DNA of 64,000 nucleotides. Origin: Rhizophagus irregularis (lineage: Eukaryota > Glomeromycota > Glomeromycetes > Glomerales > Glomeraceae). The position numbers and the translations under genes were made by a program. Under the pieces are notes generated by a model. The model had not been told where the DNA came from and did not search any database. It saw only the letters and a program-made list of their open reading frames with translations. The DNA lies in the NCBI RefSeq assembly GCF_026210795.1, contig NC_089432.1, positions 2,604,001 through 2,668,000 of the forward strand, in the 5' to 3' direction. Below, in pieces: positions 11,252 to 23,856 of this stretch. How positions within the stretch are numbered: the stretch's first letter is position 1; each line of letters opens with the position of its first letter.

Positions 11252-11269
11252 AACCCTAGCTAATTTAAT

Positions 11270-11420
11270 ACTTAATATATCTTATACTAATTTGATTAGC
11301 CCGCCGGAACGTCGGGAGCGAAATAAGGGACTATAAATTCTACACTGAGCGACACAGAAGTGTCCGCTGCTCGTCTCGCAGAATGAATTCTTTCAGTACA
11401 CAATAATTTTGAGGTAAAGA
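11270..11420. repeat. Promoter-like block of lost kinase copy B
   Basis: TTAGCCCGCCGGAACGTCGG and AATAAGGGACTATAAATT match 2655-2700, upstream of copy A. It has no kinase gene downstream on the minus strand, only the island ending in the Sel1 remnant at 7085. This supports a deleted or replaced gene. Confidence 0.5.
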
Positions 11421-12960
11421 TCCGTAATGGAATGATTTTTATAAATTTTTTTTGGCGCGAATCTGTAAACTCGGATTTTATAAAAATTATTTAAGAGAAA
11501 TTAAATTAATCTTTAATATTATTTTTAGAGAATTAAATATAATGTTTGATGTTTAAATACCACCATTTTTTTTGGAAATTAAATATAAATAAAATTTCCT
11601 AGAGAATTAAGAAATAAATATTTAATTAATTGCCGATTTTTATAATCTCGACTTTTGCGACGCAACATAATGATATTATTAAATTTAAATCATGGTTTTA
11701 GAGAGTCAAAATAACATTTGATAAGAGAATTTTGATTACATTTATATATTTAATATTTTGTCATATTTTATGGTATAATTTTTTTTTAATAAATGTTGCA
11801 ATTTTATAAAATTTTTTGAGCCGAGATCCGGGTCTTCATATTATAAACGAAATTTTAGATTGTCTAATTTCACTGATGTTACACTATCTAGTCACTACTT
11901 TCATTAAAAATAGATTCGAATTTACCATTATCTAGTTCATTGGTAGCACGGTTCTCTACTTCATCACCAATAGCACTTTCTAATATTAGTCCTTCACAAC
12001 GAGTGTAATTTATTCACAATTGAATTAACTCAAGTGGGAAACGTTTATTCTGATATTATTGCTACTCTATTCTTGATTTAAAACGTTCTATAATTAACTG
12101 TTAAAGTAATATAAGGTAAAATTGCATAACGGATTTATTTATCATTAATTCCTATGCTAATTTTATAAATTTATTGTTTGTTAAAAACTCCTTTAAAAGA
12201 TAAAAATATTTATACTTACTTCAAATGTTTTTGTAAATATAAACGTACACTATTTGTAATTTATCTTTTTTATTGAGTTAGTCCATTCACTTGTTTCATT
12301 ATGAAAAAAAATAGATTTTTTAAGACTAATTTTTAGTTGTGAAGCCTATACAATAAATACTCTAATATATTTACGATCATCGTATATAGAAATGACAATA
12401 TCCGTTAATTGTTTCACAATAAAATCGTTACGTGACGTTTTTTTACATAAAAAAATACCAGTACTCGTTATCCATCCATGTTATTTACCCGTTAATAACC
12501 CGTTATTAACCCGCTATCCACCCATTATCCATCCGTGATTTATCCGTTCATCCGCTAAGATAACGGTTAACCCGGATTGAACTCGATAATAAACCGGATT
12601 AAAAATTCATTAATAATGGAACGACCCGGGTCTGAACACTATTTTAGATAAATCAAAACTTCAAGAATATATAACTACTTTTGACTAAATGGTTCAACAA
12701 ACAGTACTTTAGCCTTTAGGCTTCGTTTTATCTTCACTTGTTTAAGAAATGTTTTTGTTGCGATATACTATAATATTTCCTTGATAATATTGTATCATTT
12801 ATTTTCTTTTTCAAAGGTAAAATCATTTAAACGTTTTAATGGAAAATTAATTAGTTCATTATACTAGGTATAAATAATAATTTTACTATAATCAACATTA
12901 CATAATAATTTAACTAATTCTTATGTTTGGAAAGATAATTTTTAAAAAAAAGAAAATACT
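11421..12960. repeat. Intergenic duplicate of 4840-5570, with a GC-rich MITE piece
   Basis: 11880-12310 and 12650-12960 correspond to the flank copies at 4840-5570 and 6385-6684. Between them, 12470-12650 holds overlapping AACCCGTTAT / ATCCACCC / CCGGATT words and ends in GACCCGGGTCTGAACACTA, the inverse of the AGTGTT-type ends seen on other MITEs here. No gene. Confidence 0.5.
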
Positions 12961-12974
12961 ATCTTTAATTGTTT

Positions 12975-15266
12975 CTAATTTTTTTTAAGTATTATTAACC
13001 TATTTAGAGCTTTTTGAAATCCTTGCTTAGCAGATTGTTCATACCAATAAATTGCTTTGTCCATATCTTCTTCGATTCCGTCTCCCTTCTCATACATAAC
13101 AGCAAGTTTATATTGTGCAACATCCTCTCCTAAATTTGCGGCTTTTTGATGTAATTCAACTGCCCTTTTTTTATCAATACTTATTCCAATTCCGTCACTG
13201 TAACAATATCCTAACATCATTATTCCGATTGGATGTTCTCCTTCAGCTGATTTTTTAAATAATTCAAAAGCTTTTTGATAATCTTCATCAACACCTTTTC
13301 CTAGTATATATATAAGTCCAAGACAAAGCATAGCTGCCAAATGTCCATTATTTGCAGCTTTTTTATGCCAATTAGAAGCTATTTTTAAATCTTTTTCAAC
13401 ACATTTTCCAATATAATAAAAATAACCTAATTTATATTGTCCCATTGCATGATCTTCATTAGCTATTTTTTCATAATATACAAATGCTAGTTTTTCATCC
13501 TTTGTAATCATTCCATGTCCAAATTCATAACATTTCCCAACATAATATTGTGCTAATATATGATTCTGTACCGATGCATTAATAAATAAATTAAATGCTC
13601 TCCCATCATCCGCGGGTGTTCCAATTCCATAACAATTAAAATATCCAAGTAAAAAAATGGAATTTGAATTGGTTTGGTTATATGATAGCCAATTATAGAT
13701 TCCTTCTGAATTTATATTATGGTTATTAAGATAATCAAGAACATGCTGTTTTGACTCATCTTTTCTATTTTCTTCCCTAAAAATAAGATCAACTATTTCA
13801 TCAACTGTTATGCTTAAATTCTTCTCAGATGAAATATTTATATTAATTTGATTATTTGTAGACATCATATATATTTCATTTGCATTTGTATTATTGAAAT
13901 TTTGAATAGTTTGAGACAATTCTCCATGCAATGAATTTTCTATACTATTTGGAATTAAACTTTTATTTGACGTAGGAATAGTTTGATTAAATATATCTTG
14001 TTGATAAATTGTTGCACTACTTGAATTTAGAAATATTCTTAATCTATTAACAACTTCATGTATTGATGGACGTTTATTTTGATTACCATTCCAGCATTCT
14101 AATAATTAAATATAGAATATGTATTTGATTATACTTATGATAAAAAATAAATATAAAAATAAACAGTGAAATCAAACTTACCAGTATAAAGATTAGAATA
14201 ATCATTAGGAGTATCGGAAATAATTTCCTCTCTTCGACCTTGAGAAATTTTATACATTAAACTAAGATCATAATTTTCTTCATGAAATGGTGGTTTCCCA
14301 CTTGATATTTCCCATAACAATACGCCAATACTATATACATCGCTCTTTTCATTTAGTTTTAAATTGTCCGTTATTGCTTTCGGATCGATATAAGGAACCT
14401 TACCAAGTACTCTTGATTGTGAATTAGATGCTTCATCAATCCTTTTCGATAACCCAAAGTCTGCCAACTTAATGGAATTCTGATGAACCAATACATTACA
14501 AGAATGCTATAACACAAATAGTATAAATTAACTGTTAACTTAATTCATGAAATGTTAATTTTTTAATAAAAAAATTACCAAGTCTCTGTGAATAATCCCT
14601 TCATCATGTAGGCATAGTATAGAACAAGCCAATTGGTATGCCAAACTATATTTATTATCCCATGTAAGTATATAGAAGTTATTCTTCAAATAGTCACGAA
14701 GAGTACCACTGTCTGCATATTCCATTACCAACAAATAATTTTTTGTTTGATTAATTATATTTTCTAATAAAAATAATCATAATTAATTTTTTGATAAAAA
14801 ATAAATAAAAATAAATAAATTTAACGTCTTATTTCTTTAATCGTTATTAAATATTTTACGATACTCTTATCATACCTGACCCGAATTTTGTAATCCCATA
14901 AAAGCGAATAATGTTACCATGAAAATCTACATCTCGTTGAAGTTTAAGCTAAATTATGAACGTGCAATAATTAAAAAAAACAAAAATAAATATTTTTAAA
15001 AATTATGTAATCAAATTTTCTAATAATAATAAAATTACCTCATGAACAATTTCTTTTAAAGTAATTTTATTAAGATTATAAAAAGATTTTAACGCTAAAT
15101 AATTATCAAAATTTTTCCAATTTGCACGGAAAACTTTTCCAAATGCTCCGGAACCAATTTCTTGAATATTTTTAAAAATTTCAAATTCATAATATTTAAT
15201 ATGTTTTTTACTTATAGCTTCTTCAATCCAGTTAATCCAATCATCCACATTTTCATTATTTTGCAT
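12975..15266 (-). CDS. Protein kinase with C-terminal Sel1 repeats, copy C (complete)
   Basis: Five exons on the minus strand: 15266-15039, 14948-14876, 14763-14579, 14506-14182 and 14098-12975, giving 644 aa with every intron GT-AG and all phases consistent. Kinase domain about residues 28-300: glycine loop GSGAFGKVF, ALK lysine, HRDL at 159-162, DFG, SDVYSIGVLLWE; YIDPKAI replaces APE. A linker with GELSQTIQNF leads to six Sel1 repeats of about 36 residues (LGYFYYIGK.., LGYCYSDGIGI..), the usual solenoid for partner binding. Catalytic residues are all present, so an active cytosolic Ser/Thr kinase is likely. Closest relative in the window is copy A; the two share intron positions and flanks, a recent duplication. 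Function inferred from family only. Confidence 0.88.
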
Positions 15267-15639
15267 TTTATTATTATTGTTATTATTCGAAATAGTGAAT
15301 AGAGTAAACAATAAGAATTTTTGACGGTGAAAGTATGAAAGTAAAAAAAAAAAATTTTTATTCTAATTATGGAGTTGTGTAAACTTAAGTATTACGTAAC
15401 AAACCTAAATTAATTGTTGATCAACCGCAGTCCGCAGTATTTATAATGAATATTACGCCTGATGAATTATCTAAAATCTGTGCACTAAATAAATATAATT
15501 AATTGTCCACTCAAATATAAGTGACTAAATTTAATATATTTCAGACAAATATAATAATTTGATTAGTCCGGAGGACTTCAATACTGCACGCAGAATGAGT
15601 GCGATAGATGATTTGCTCTTTTCGATGTATGATCGTGAT

Positions 15640-15660
15640 CTTCGTCACGTGATCAAAATA
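15640..15660. promoter_or_regulatory. TCACGTGA motif upstream of kinase copy C
   Basis: CGTCACGTGATC lies about 380 bp 5' of the copy C start. The palindrome TCACGTGA (an E-box type bHLH site in fungi) recurs about nine times in the window, several of them 5' of kinase genes. Binding is not shown. Confidence 0.3.
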
Positions 15661-15699
15661 ATTGTTGTTCTGCTTTGTCTTAAATTCTCTCTTGCTAAA

Positions 15700-16200
15700 T
15701 TTACCTGCAAATAAAAATGCTGGTAAGCGATTTAATAAGCGTAAACCTTGAGAAAATAAAGTTAACCGTATTGATATTTAATTAACGTTATATTGACATT
15801 TTATATTAATTATAACTTATAGGAATAATTCTCATTTCTCTTAATATTGTTTTCATTATGTGAAAGAATTTTTATAGAAAATATTATATATAAAATTATT
15901 CTAATAAGTTACATACAATATATATATAAGAATATAATGTATATACATATACGGTATATCACGTCATTTTTCGTAAAACGGGTTTTTTTTCGCAGGATAT
16001 TTGGAATTAACAATAAAAGAAACAATGAAATTTATCTGGACAACTCCTTTAACCCCAAAAAATCCATCTCAGATGTCTTAAAAGACAAAGATATGTTAGT
16101 AACGTATATCTCCATATTTAATATCAGCTATGAAATTTTTTAATATATAAATAATTAACAGAAACAAAATAATCAATTCAATAAATCATAATTTTATTAA
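15700..16200. repeat. Copy 1 of a dispersed unclassified repeat
   Basis: AAAGAATTTTTAT, CATTTTTCGTAAAACGG, TTTTTTTTCGCAGGATAT and GGACAACTCCTTTAACCC match copies at 31370-31770 and 38790-39170. No coding frame is conserved between the copies, so it is a repeat rather than a gene. The open frame at 15847-16143 lies in it and is not supported. Confidence 0.5.
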
Positions 16201-16740
16201 ATAATTCAATAAATTCTGGTATTTGGAAAGGTGACGTTTCAATAATTCTATCTAAATTGTAGTAATAAATAAAGCAAAAATGGTTTTAATAATTTTTACA
16301 TAAGTTTCTAACATATTTTCTTAAGTAATTTTAAGCTTTTGATATCCTTTATTTATATCTCTTTCAATTTCAATCTCCATCTTGATTTTCTAAATTTGCG
16401 GCATTTTGGTATAATTTCAATACTAATTCATTCCAATACTATAACAAAGTCTTAGCATCATTATTCCAAGTGAATACTTATAATTCAATGGCTTTTCGAT
16501 AATTTTTATCAACATCATCTAAATATGAAAATCTCAAGATTACACGGTTATCAAATATCCATTATTTGTGCCTAACAAGCAGCTATTCTTTAAATCTTTT
16601 TTAATATATATTCCGTTCTTATAAAAAAACCTACTTTAATTATCCTATTATATAATCATTATCACCACTTCTTCATGATATTCATATACAAGTTTTCATT
16701 TTGTAATTAATATATGATTCTGTTTCGATGCTATACACTT
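16200..16740 (-). pseudogene. Decayed kinase-Sel1 3' end (first of two)
   Basis: Minus-strand matches to the Sel1 exon of copies A and C, in broken frames: the 3' flank word AATAATTCAATAAATTCT, the 'AAGCTTTTGATATCCTT' and 'AAATTTGCGGC' words of the Sel1 exon, and 'CATCATTATTCCAAGTGAATA'. Too many indels for a product. Confidence 0.6.
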
Positions 16741-17639
16741 GTCTTACTGAAAATTTTTTCTTTTTTACTTATCATCGCATTCTTTGAAGACGCGACTTGA
16801 AACACGTTCCTGAAGCCACCGCAAGAAAAGAAAGAAGTAAAATATGTCAACCGTTCATGTTCATTTATACTCGGTAAAGAAAGAACCATAACCTGATTTT
16901 GGCTACACATTAGGTATTTTATCCTTACTTTATATCTATAATGTGATTATCGAGGAATGAATAAATTTAAAAAATTTTGTTGGTCGTTATCACTGTTTAC
17001 GATTAGCGTATTTATGATTTGTCGATCAATTATCTAAAAAAAAAATAGTAAAAATTATTCGCGAAGTCATTTTCTTTCAATTTCTTAATTTTATTAAACT
17101 TCATAACTCAAAGTATTAAAAATTTAGAATTTTATATCAATTTGAATGATAAATAACGATAAGGTTTTTTTTAGCAACCAAATTTTTTTACTTTTCATAA
17201 AAATCTAACGAAAAAAATTTAATCTTCTATACGATTTGTTATTCTTTCTTAATAAATTCATTTTATAATTTGTATATGATAGTTTTATATTACTTATTGT
17301 TTTGTATTTTAATAAGTTTTTATTTTTATTTTCTTTCGGTTTTGTTTTCAGCATTTTTTTCTTAGACAAATCACTAGATCACAGTAATTCGAAGACTACG
17401 ATAAAATATGAAGGTAACGGTAATGGAAGTTTCCCTCAGAAATAATTCATTTTTAATTTTAGTTAGAGAATTTCCATAATCAACATTTACAAGATTTAGT
17501 CTTTTTTAAAAAGTACGATAGTTTTAAAAGTTTAACAAAAATAACAGTAATTCGTCATTAATACTCAATTTAAATTATTATGTAATGATATAATTTATAA
17601 ATAAATGAAAATAATTTTAGCTAATTTTACAAATTCTTT

Positions 17640-18800
17640 TCTCCTAAAGTTTATTAGCATCTTGATATCCTTTTTAAGCAGATTTTTTTATACCAATAAA
17701 TTGCTTTATCTAATTTTTTTCATCGTAGCAAGATTTTATTGAGTCAAATATGCAGCTTTTCGATACAACTTAGGATATTGTGCCAGTAATGGAATAGAAA
17801 TTAATATTGATAAGCAAAAAGCAGCTAACATCGTTATTCCCCTGGATATTCTCACACCTTCAGCTGATTTTTTATATAGTTACAAAAGCTTTTTGATGAT
17901 TTTTATCAACACCGTTTCCATCATTATATAGGTGGCTAAGATTAAATATAGCTGTCAAATGTCCACTATTTGCAGCTTTTTTCATATCAATGTGCAGTTA
18001 TTTTAAAATTTTTTTTTATTATTTTTTATCCTTTGTTTCATAATATTCGTTTGTCATTTTTTGTGATTCTGTCTCTCTGTCTCCATATGGATGACAATAT
18101 CCAACAAAATATTGTGCTAATAATATATGATTCTCTTCCGATTCATTAATAAATAATTTAAATACTCTTTCCTCATTTTCGATTGTTCCAATTCCATAAT
18201 AGTTAAAATATCCAAGTAAAAAATGGAATTTAGATTGTTTTGATTATTTAATAACCAATTGTAAATTTCTTTTGAATTTATATTATGATTACTAAGATAA
18301 TAAAAAACATGTTGTTCCATCACAATTCTTTTTTATTAACCTTTTTAAAAATAAGATCATTTATTTTATTAACTATTATTCTTAAGTTTTTATCAGATGA
18401 AATATTTTTATTAACTTGGTTGCAATTTTGAATCATTCGTGAAAATTTCCATATAGTGAATTTCTCGTACTATTTAGAATTTAATTTTCATTTGATATAA
18501 AAATATATTATTATTTTCTTGATAAATTATTACGTTATTTGAATTTAGAAATATTCCTAATCTATTAACAATTTCATGTATAGATAATCGTTTATTTCGC
18601 TCACCATTCCAACATTCTAGTTATTAAAAAAATATGAATTCAATTAAAATATTACTAATAAATAGTGAAACCCTACCGGTATAAAGATTAGAATAATCAT
18701 TAAGAGTGTTAGAAATAATTTTTTCCCTTCGACCTTGTGAAATTTTCTAAGATCTTAATTTTCTTATGAAATGGTGGTTTTCCACTTGTATAAAGCCAAT
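17640..18800 (-). pseudogene. Decayed kinase-Sel1 gene (second of two)
   Basis: Minus-strand remains cover the Sel1 exon and the end of the kinase exon. The only sizeable intact piece is 18323-18117 (HVFYYLSNHNINSKEIYNWL, equal to VLDYLNNHNINSEGIYNWL in copy C). Around 18590-18620 the exon junction word CATTCTAG is kept, and 18670-18800 retains the ISQGRREEI/PPFH part of the C-lobe with deletions. Stops and frameshifts throughout. Confidence 0.7.
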
Positions 18801-19850
18801 ACTATATCTTCTAATTTAAACCAATTTATTAAAAATATCATATAATTTATATATTTATTTAAATTAATTGGTAAAAGAGAAAAGAATACAGGTTTCTAGT
18901 GAGGGATAAGAAATTGTGAAATATTAATAAAATTCATCAAAGTTCAAATAAAAAGCTTCAAAAAATTAATTTACTAAAAGATTGCGAGCTTTATTCATTT
19001 TGTTTTAGGAAATAACTAATTAATAATACATGTAAAAATTTTTAGAATTTCTGAAGTCACATGTTTTAAAAGTAAGTAGTCATAACTAAACCACGGGTAT
19101 AAGCCTACAATAAAATATTTATTATAAATCATCATCTTATTGGTTTTTTACTCTTTCAAATTTATCAAAGAACCACTTTATGTTATTTATTCGTGAGAAT
19201 TTTAAATATCATCTATCTGTTTCCTTATTTTCAGCAAAAATTGAGTTAATTAATATAATATCATGTAAATTGCAAAAGGTTCTTGATATTTTACAATGAG
19301 AATTGAATTTAATTCTAAATTTAATGACTATTCAATAAAGACAAAAAAATGGGAAATCAATTACACTTCCCAGATAATTCTGGTTACGAAAATACTACTA
19401 TTAACTAGCCTTATTTAGTAACTTAATAAAAGTTGGATATTACTTTTGATCCGGATGATATTAACTTTGTAATAAAAGATTCAAATCAACACATGATAAA
19501 GTTCATCATCAAAAGCTTATTATCATGAAATTTTTTTTCTGCAACATTATGAAATAAAAGTTTTTTCGTTAACTAGTATAGATTTTTTAACTTATTTTAT
19601 TTTTTTAAAAAAAAGAAAAAAGAATTGGTAATTATCTTCGAAATTTCAGATTTCATTAGTTATCTTGAACTCAGCGCTTTAAAAAAAAATAAAAAACGTT
19701 AAAAAAACTTTTTTTATTAAAAAAAATAAATGAAAATGAAATTTCACAATTAAAGTTGCGAAACTTACTATTTCTCATACTTACGCCAAATACTGTACCC
19801 AAAAAACAAAAACATTCAGTTAGTAAAGTTTTGTTCTTTAAAATAAATAA
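18801..19850. other. AT-rich stretch without a gene
   Basis: No sustained frame or clean repeat seen. Low-complexity A/T runs and a weak inverted pair (ACCAATTTATT / AATTAATTGGT, 18829-18882). Confidence 0.4.
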
Positions 19851-19858
19851 CAAAAAAG

Positions 19859-20020
19859 TTACTTAAATCCAACACGTTTAGACCCAAAGAACAAGCCATC
19901 TAAAAAAGAAAGAAATGAAACGTTAGATAATATTATATTATAAGGAATAAATTCCCTCTTACCAAAATATACGTGTCTAAAAATCACAAGAACAGAAAGA
20001 AGCATTAGTGACTTCGTCAT
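19859..20020 (-). CDS. Possible small secreted or membrane peptide (53 aa), unproven
   Basis: A minus-strand frame from ATG at 20020 to TAA at 19859. It opens with MTKSLMLLSVLVIF, which looks like a signal peptide core, followed by RHVYFG. A GTAAG donor after YFG and a TTTTTTAG acceptor before DGLFFG would splice out a small intron and leave the frame open, giving an even shorter product. The downstream neighbour at 19670-19850 on the same strand is also open, so further exons are possible. Short length, no homologue recognised; could be chance. Confidence 0.22.
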   Translation of the reverse strand: MTKSLMLLSVLVIFRHVYFGKREFIPYNIILSNVSFLSFLDGLFFGSKRVGFK

Positions 20021-20268
20021 TGTTTCATTAAAAATAAATAATTAAATGGTACCTTACCATCCAAATACTTGAAAACTAAACTGTTGTCAAAAGAAAAAAA
20101 GATGTGTCATTAGAAATAGAAACAATTTGTTCGTTAAAACAAAAAAAAAAAAGGAAATTATAAAATATAAGTTAAAATAAGAATTTACTGAAAGATTTTG
20201 TGTCTACAGATGTTTGTTAAGGATATATAAATAATGCCTCAAAAATATTATTTCAACACATAAAAATA

Positions 20269-21053
20269 ATGGAAAAAAATGAAAAATTGTTTCTTAAATA
20301 TATTTTAAGACATAAACATAACTGTGACTGGTATCTTTGCAATGAAAGCTTTACTCTATTGCGGGAACTTGAAGAACTTATTAAAGAACATAAGAGAATC
20401 CATCCCGAAGAACCACCTTATAAATGCGTTTGTGGGAAAAGTTTTACCCAAAAATCTGGACTTAACAGACATAAGAAAATCCATACTGATGAACGACCAA
20501 TTTGATAACTGTAAGAAGCGGTTTAGGGAAAGATCCAAATTAACAACTCATCAAAGAATTCTTTACAATATTAAGCCTTACATTTGCAATTTTCCTAATT
20601 GTACACGTTCTTTTAGTGATGTAAGAAGCATAATTTTTTATATTTAATATTTTATATTACTAACAATCAAAAACAAATAAAACTGATATTAATACTTTAT
20701 TTTAGTCATCGGCTTTTAAAAGACATAAAAGAACTCATTCTGGAGAAAAGCCCTACAAATGTTTAAAATGTGGAAGAACTTTTACAAGATGTTACTATGT
20801 TAATAACTTTCATCAAAATAAATGTAAAAATGAAATTTTTTATTACGATAAAAATGAACTTTTTAAATATAGTAAAATTGTAATAATGTTATTCTGTATG
20901 TATCAGCACTTATCATTTCATACTATAAAAAATTGGTCAAATAGTAAGGATAGTTTATGTAAGTCAGACAAGAAATTAGGTATAGCGCGTCGGCATTATA
21001 ATTGTTTTTTATATTTTTATTATTATTATCTAATTGATATTAAATTTAAGTAA
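20269..21053 (+). pseudogene. C2H2 zinc-finger gene, frame broken
   Basis: Exon 1 20269-20620 and exon 2 20706-21053 are joined by a GT-AG intron (20621-20705). The frame from ATG 20269 gives a degenerate first finger, then [17 protein letters not shown], then stops at 20503 just after HTDERP. The next fingers continue in another frame (NCKKRFRERSKLTTHQRI, CNFPNCTRSF, then after the intron KRHKRTHSGEKPYKC..). The break falls exactly where the linker and first cysteine of finger 3 should be, so a few bases were lost. Finger 2 has CxC instead of CxxC. Likely a recently dead DNA-binding protein gene; an assembly error is possible. Confidence 0.6.
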
Positions 21054-21697
21054 AAAATAAAAGAAGTTTATAGAAATTTAGACAATTAGCTTTAAAGTTA
21101 TAAATTAGTTTTAAAATAATTCTGTTAGCAAATTTTTTTTAATTGAACAAGATTTGCATATGAAGATATTTGTGCGAATTTCTTGTTTGGTAATAAAGTA
21201 ATTTAAATAAATATTTCTTGTTTCTATAATTTTACAGACAACAAAGTTGATTTTTCATTAATACTAATAATTAATTCAGTAGTGTTTTTTATTTATATAT
21301 ACAAAACACAATAAAATTATGTATTGATGGATTAATTGTTTTATTGTTCGCCTAATCTACCTGATTTACATTTATCAGTGGTATTAGAATTCTAAATAAC
21401 AAAATTCGGACAAGCAATCTCAAGTGGAAATAAGTGACTATACATATACTATGCAAATAATGACCATCTTCATTCGATGTATTCAGAAAATTACATGAGT
21501 GTGTTATAATTGTGTCCTCTAGAAAACCCCTCAAGATCTACGTAAAGTAATCAACACTGGTATCATTGATCAATATCGTTAATTTTTTCGCTTTTAATTT
21601 CTTCACGGTAAATTTGGTGGATAGAACATTCTGATCGACATTCTTTAATCGGTATAGACAAATAAAAATGGTAAGATCGGTACTGGTCAAATTTGGT
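21054..21697. other. Intergenic stretch, nothing recognised
   Basis: AT-rich, no supported gene. Short frames on the minus strand (21352-21534) have no recognisable features. Confidence 0.4.
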
Positions 21698-21706
21698 AAT
21701 GTGGAT

Positions 21707-22753
21707 TAGTGTTAAGATCCGGATGAATCCGTGATCTGTTAATCCGATTCATAATTAATTTTGTAAATTCGGATGTCCGTAGCAGACCTGCGGATCATCC
21801 GGATTATCCACCAATATTTATCCGGATCACGATTTTTTTTCTATTGTAACCAGATTTTAAATAAAAATTTAATAAAATTGATATTATCAATTATCAATTA
21901 TCTTCGTAGAAACAATTTAGTCTATAGATTAGATAAGTAGATACAAAACCTATATGTATATTTGTATATTATACAATTATTACTAATAAAGAAATGTAAA
22001 AAAAAAAATTAATGCCTTTTTTATGGGGGCCTTCAACATAAACCTACAAATTCCGGACATAGTAAAAATTCAGATAATTTGAGCTGGGCAAATTCCGGAC
22101 ATGAAAAAATTCTGGACAAATTCTGGATGCTACTTCCAAAAAAGGATAAATTAATTTTGTAAAAAAATGCAAAAAGCACAAGACTGACATTCATAACCTT
22201 CTTTGTCATACTAATTAAATTTGCTAAGCAGGCAAAAATACTATATATCTATGATATAAAACTTTAAGTTAAAAGCAATTATAATGATGGTCACCTGTTG
22301 ATCATCTTTTTGTGCCAAATTTTATGAAAAAATATTTCAGGTCAATTTCCGGACAAATTCTGGACAAAATGAGTGTCCAGAAATGAGTGTGTTTTCAGAA
22401 CAATTTCCGAACATGGTACCTGGCATTTTCTGGACATTTTCCGGACAATTTCTGGACAATTTCTGAACACTTATTTTTTATAGGGTTTAGATTAGGTGGT
22501 GAAAACTCTCCTTTTTGTATACAACAATGTGATATTTTATTTTTTGAGGTTTGTGATAAAACTTTTAAAATCAAAGTTTGGAAAGTAACATTAATTCTAA
22601 TTTCCATATTAATAACGGATCATTCAGATTGATCCTTTTTTTCTATCTGGATTCATTCGTCATCTGACTGAAATTCTAACAGATGATCCAAATTAATTTT
22701 GAATCAGATATCTGTCAGATTGACAGAATAACCTTGACCCGGATTGTAACACT
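21707..22753. mobile_element. hAT-like non-autonomous element
   Basis: 1,047 bp flanked by the repeat AATGTGGAT (21698-21706 and 22754-22762). Ends AGTGTTAAGATCCGG and CCGGATTGTAACACT are inverted with two mismatches. An 8-9-bp duplication and TAGTGTT-type ends suit the hAT superfamily. The terminal 130 bp on each side contain degenerate GGATC/ATCCGGAT repeats. No transposase frame remains. Confidence 0.7.
22020..22470. repeat. Degenerate TTCCGGACAAATTCTGGACAA repeats
   Basis: A dozen or more copies of a TT(C/T)(C/T)GGACA(A/T) word in head-to-tail groups (22050-22130, 22340-22470), all inside the hAT-like element. The apparent open frames here on both strands are by-products of the repeat. 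Confidence 0.6.
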
Positions 22754-22859
22754 AATGTGGATGACTCATGTGATGCATTAACGCCCATCCAACTCTCAAT
22801 GTTCGGGTCCTAGTAAACTGCATTGACATTTGACACCTATTTTACAACCGCACTTGGAA

Positions 22860-23160
22860 ATTAACATAAAGTGCCCAGCCTGGCCTGGCCCAGACTTAAT
22901 ATATTGAAAACCTGGTCTAGACTTGACCTGAACTTTTATTATATCATTTTGTTGTAAGAACAAAAAAATTGCCAACTTAATTTTGGCCAGAATTACAAAA
23001 ATCTGGGTTTAATGAAAAATCATGTGCTGGCCCGGCCCTGGCCTGGATGAATTTTGAAAAAAGTTTGCCAGCCCAAATCCAGATTCAGGTTCAGGTTACT
23101 ACGGCCAGGTTAGAGTTTTTGGATTTTGGGTCCCATTATTTGCAGACCTATAGTGAACTG
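22860..23160. repeat. GC-rich CCTGGCC / GGCCCGG repeat patch
   Basis: CCCAGCCTGGCCTGGCCCAG, GGCCCGGCCCTGGCCTGG and CAGGTTCAGGTTAC stand out from the AT-rich surroundings. Probably a MITE of the same style as 42334-42682; no clean ends found. Confidence 0.4.
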
Positions 23161-23856
23161 TACACTTTTATATTTTATTTTAGTTCATATTACTTGACAT
23201 AGTTATATATTTTAAATGATAAGATAAAACCCATTTATTTAATGTAGAATTTACTTATCTTTTATTTACATTTGATTCAATTTCAAACTAAAATTTTAAT
23301 TTAAATTCATTAATTACTTGGACTATATATATACTATAATATAGCAAAATTAATAAATATAGGGATATAAACCATATAAGTATTACTTATCCCCTACCAT
23401 TTACACAATAGTAAGTGTTTTATAGTATATTGTGAGTATAATATAGTATATTTTATTGTTAAATCTTATTTTTCTTTCACTTGGTTTTTTTTTATTTAAA
23501 AGATTTTAAAAAGCTTCAGAACTATTACTATTACACTTGAAAAATAATATTGAGATTACAAATAAATTAAAAGAAAGTTTTTCTCATTTGGAAAATGCAA
23601 ATCTTTCCGAATTACTCAAATTATCAATCAGCCTATTTATAGTATAATCAATAGTTAATATCACAAAATTTCCTAAAAACGGATAAATAAATATATACAA
23701 AATTTGCCGATCAGGAGATAATACAAATAAATAATAAATATGCATTACATCAACATCTAAAAAGCAAATATAATATGCAATAAAATTCTATAAAGATTAA
23801 ATAAGTAATATAAAGCTTATATGCTTTATTATACAAAAGTCATAACACTATACTTA

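Noticed and set aside
12470-12560. Telomere-like AACCCGTTAT words
   Set aside because: Words vary and end at an AACACT MITE-type end; not a telomeric repeat.
15847-16143. 98-aa plus frame
   Set aside because: Lies in a dispersed repeat whose other two copies do not share the frame.
22387-22632. Overlapping frames on both strands (81 and 70 aa)
   Set aside because: Encoded by the degenerate GGACAA repeat inside the hAT-like element.
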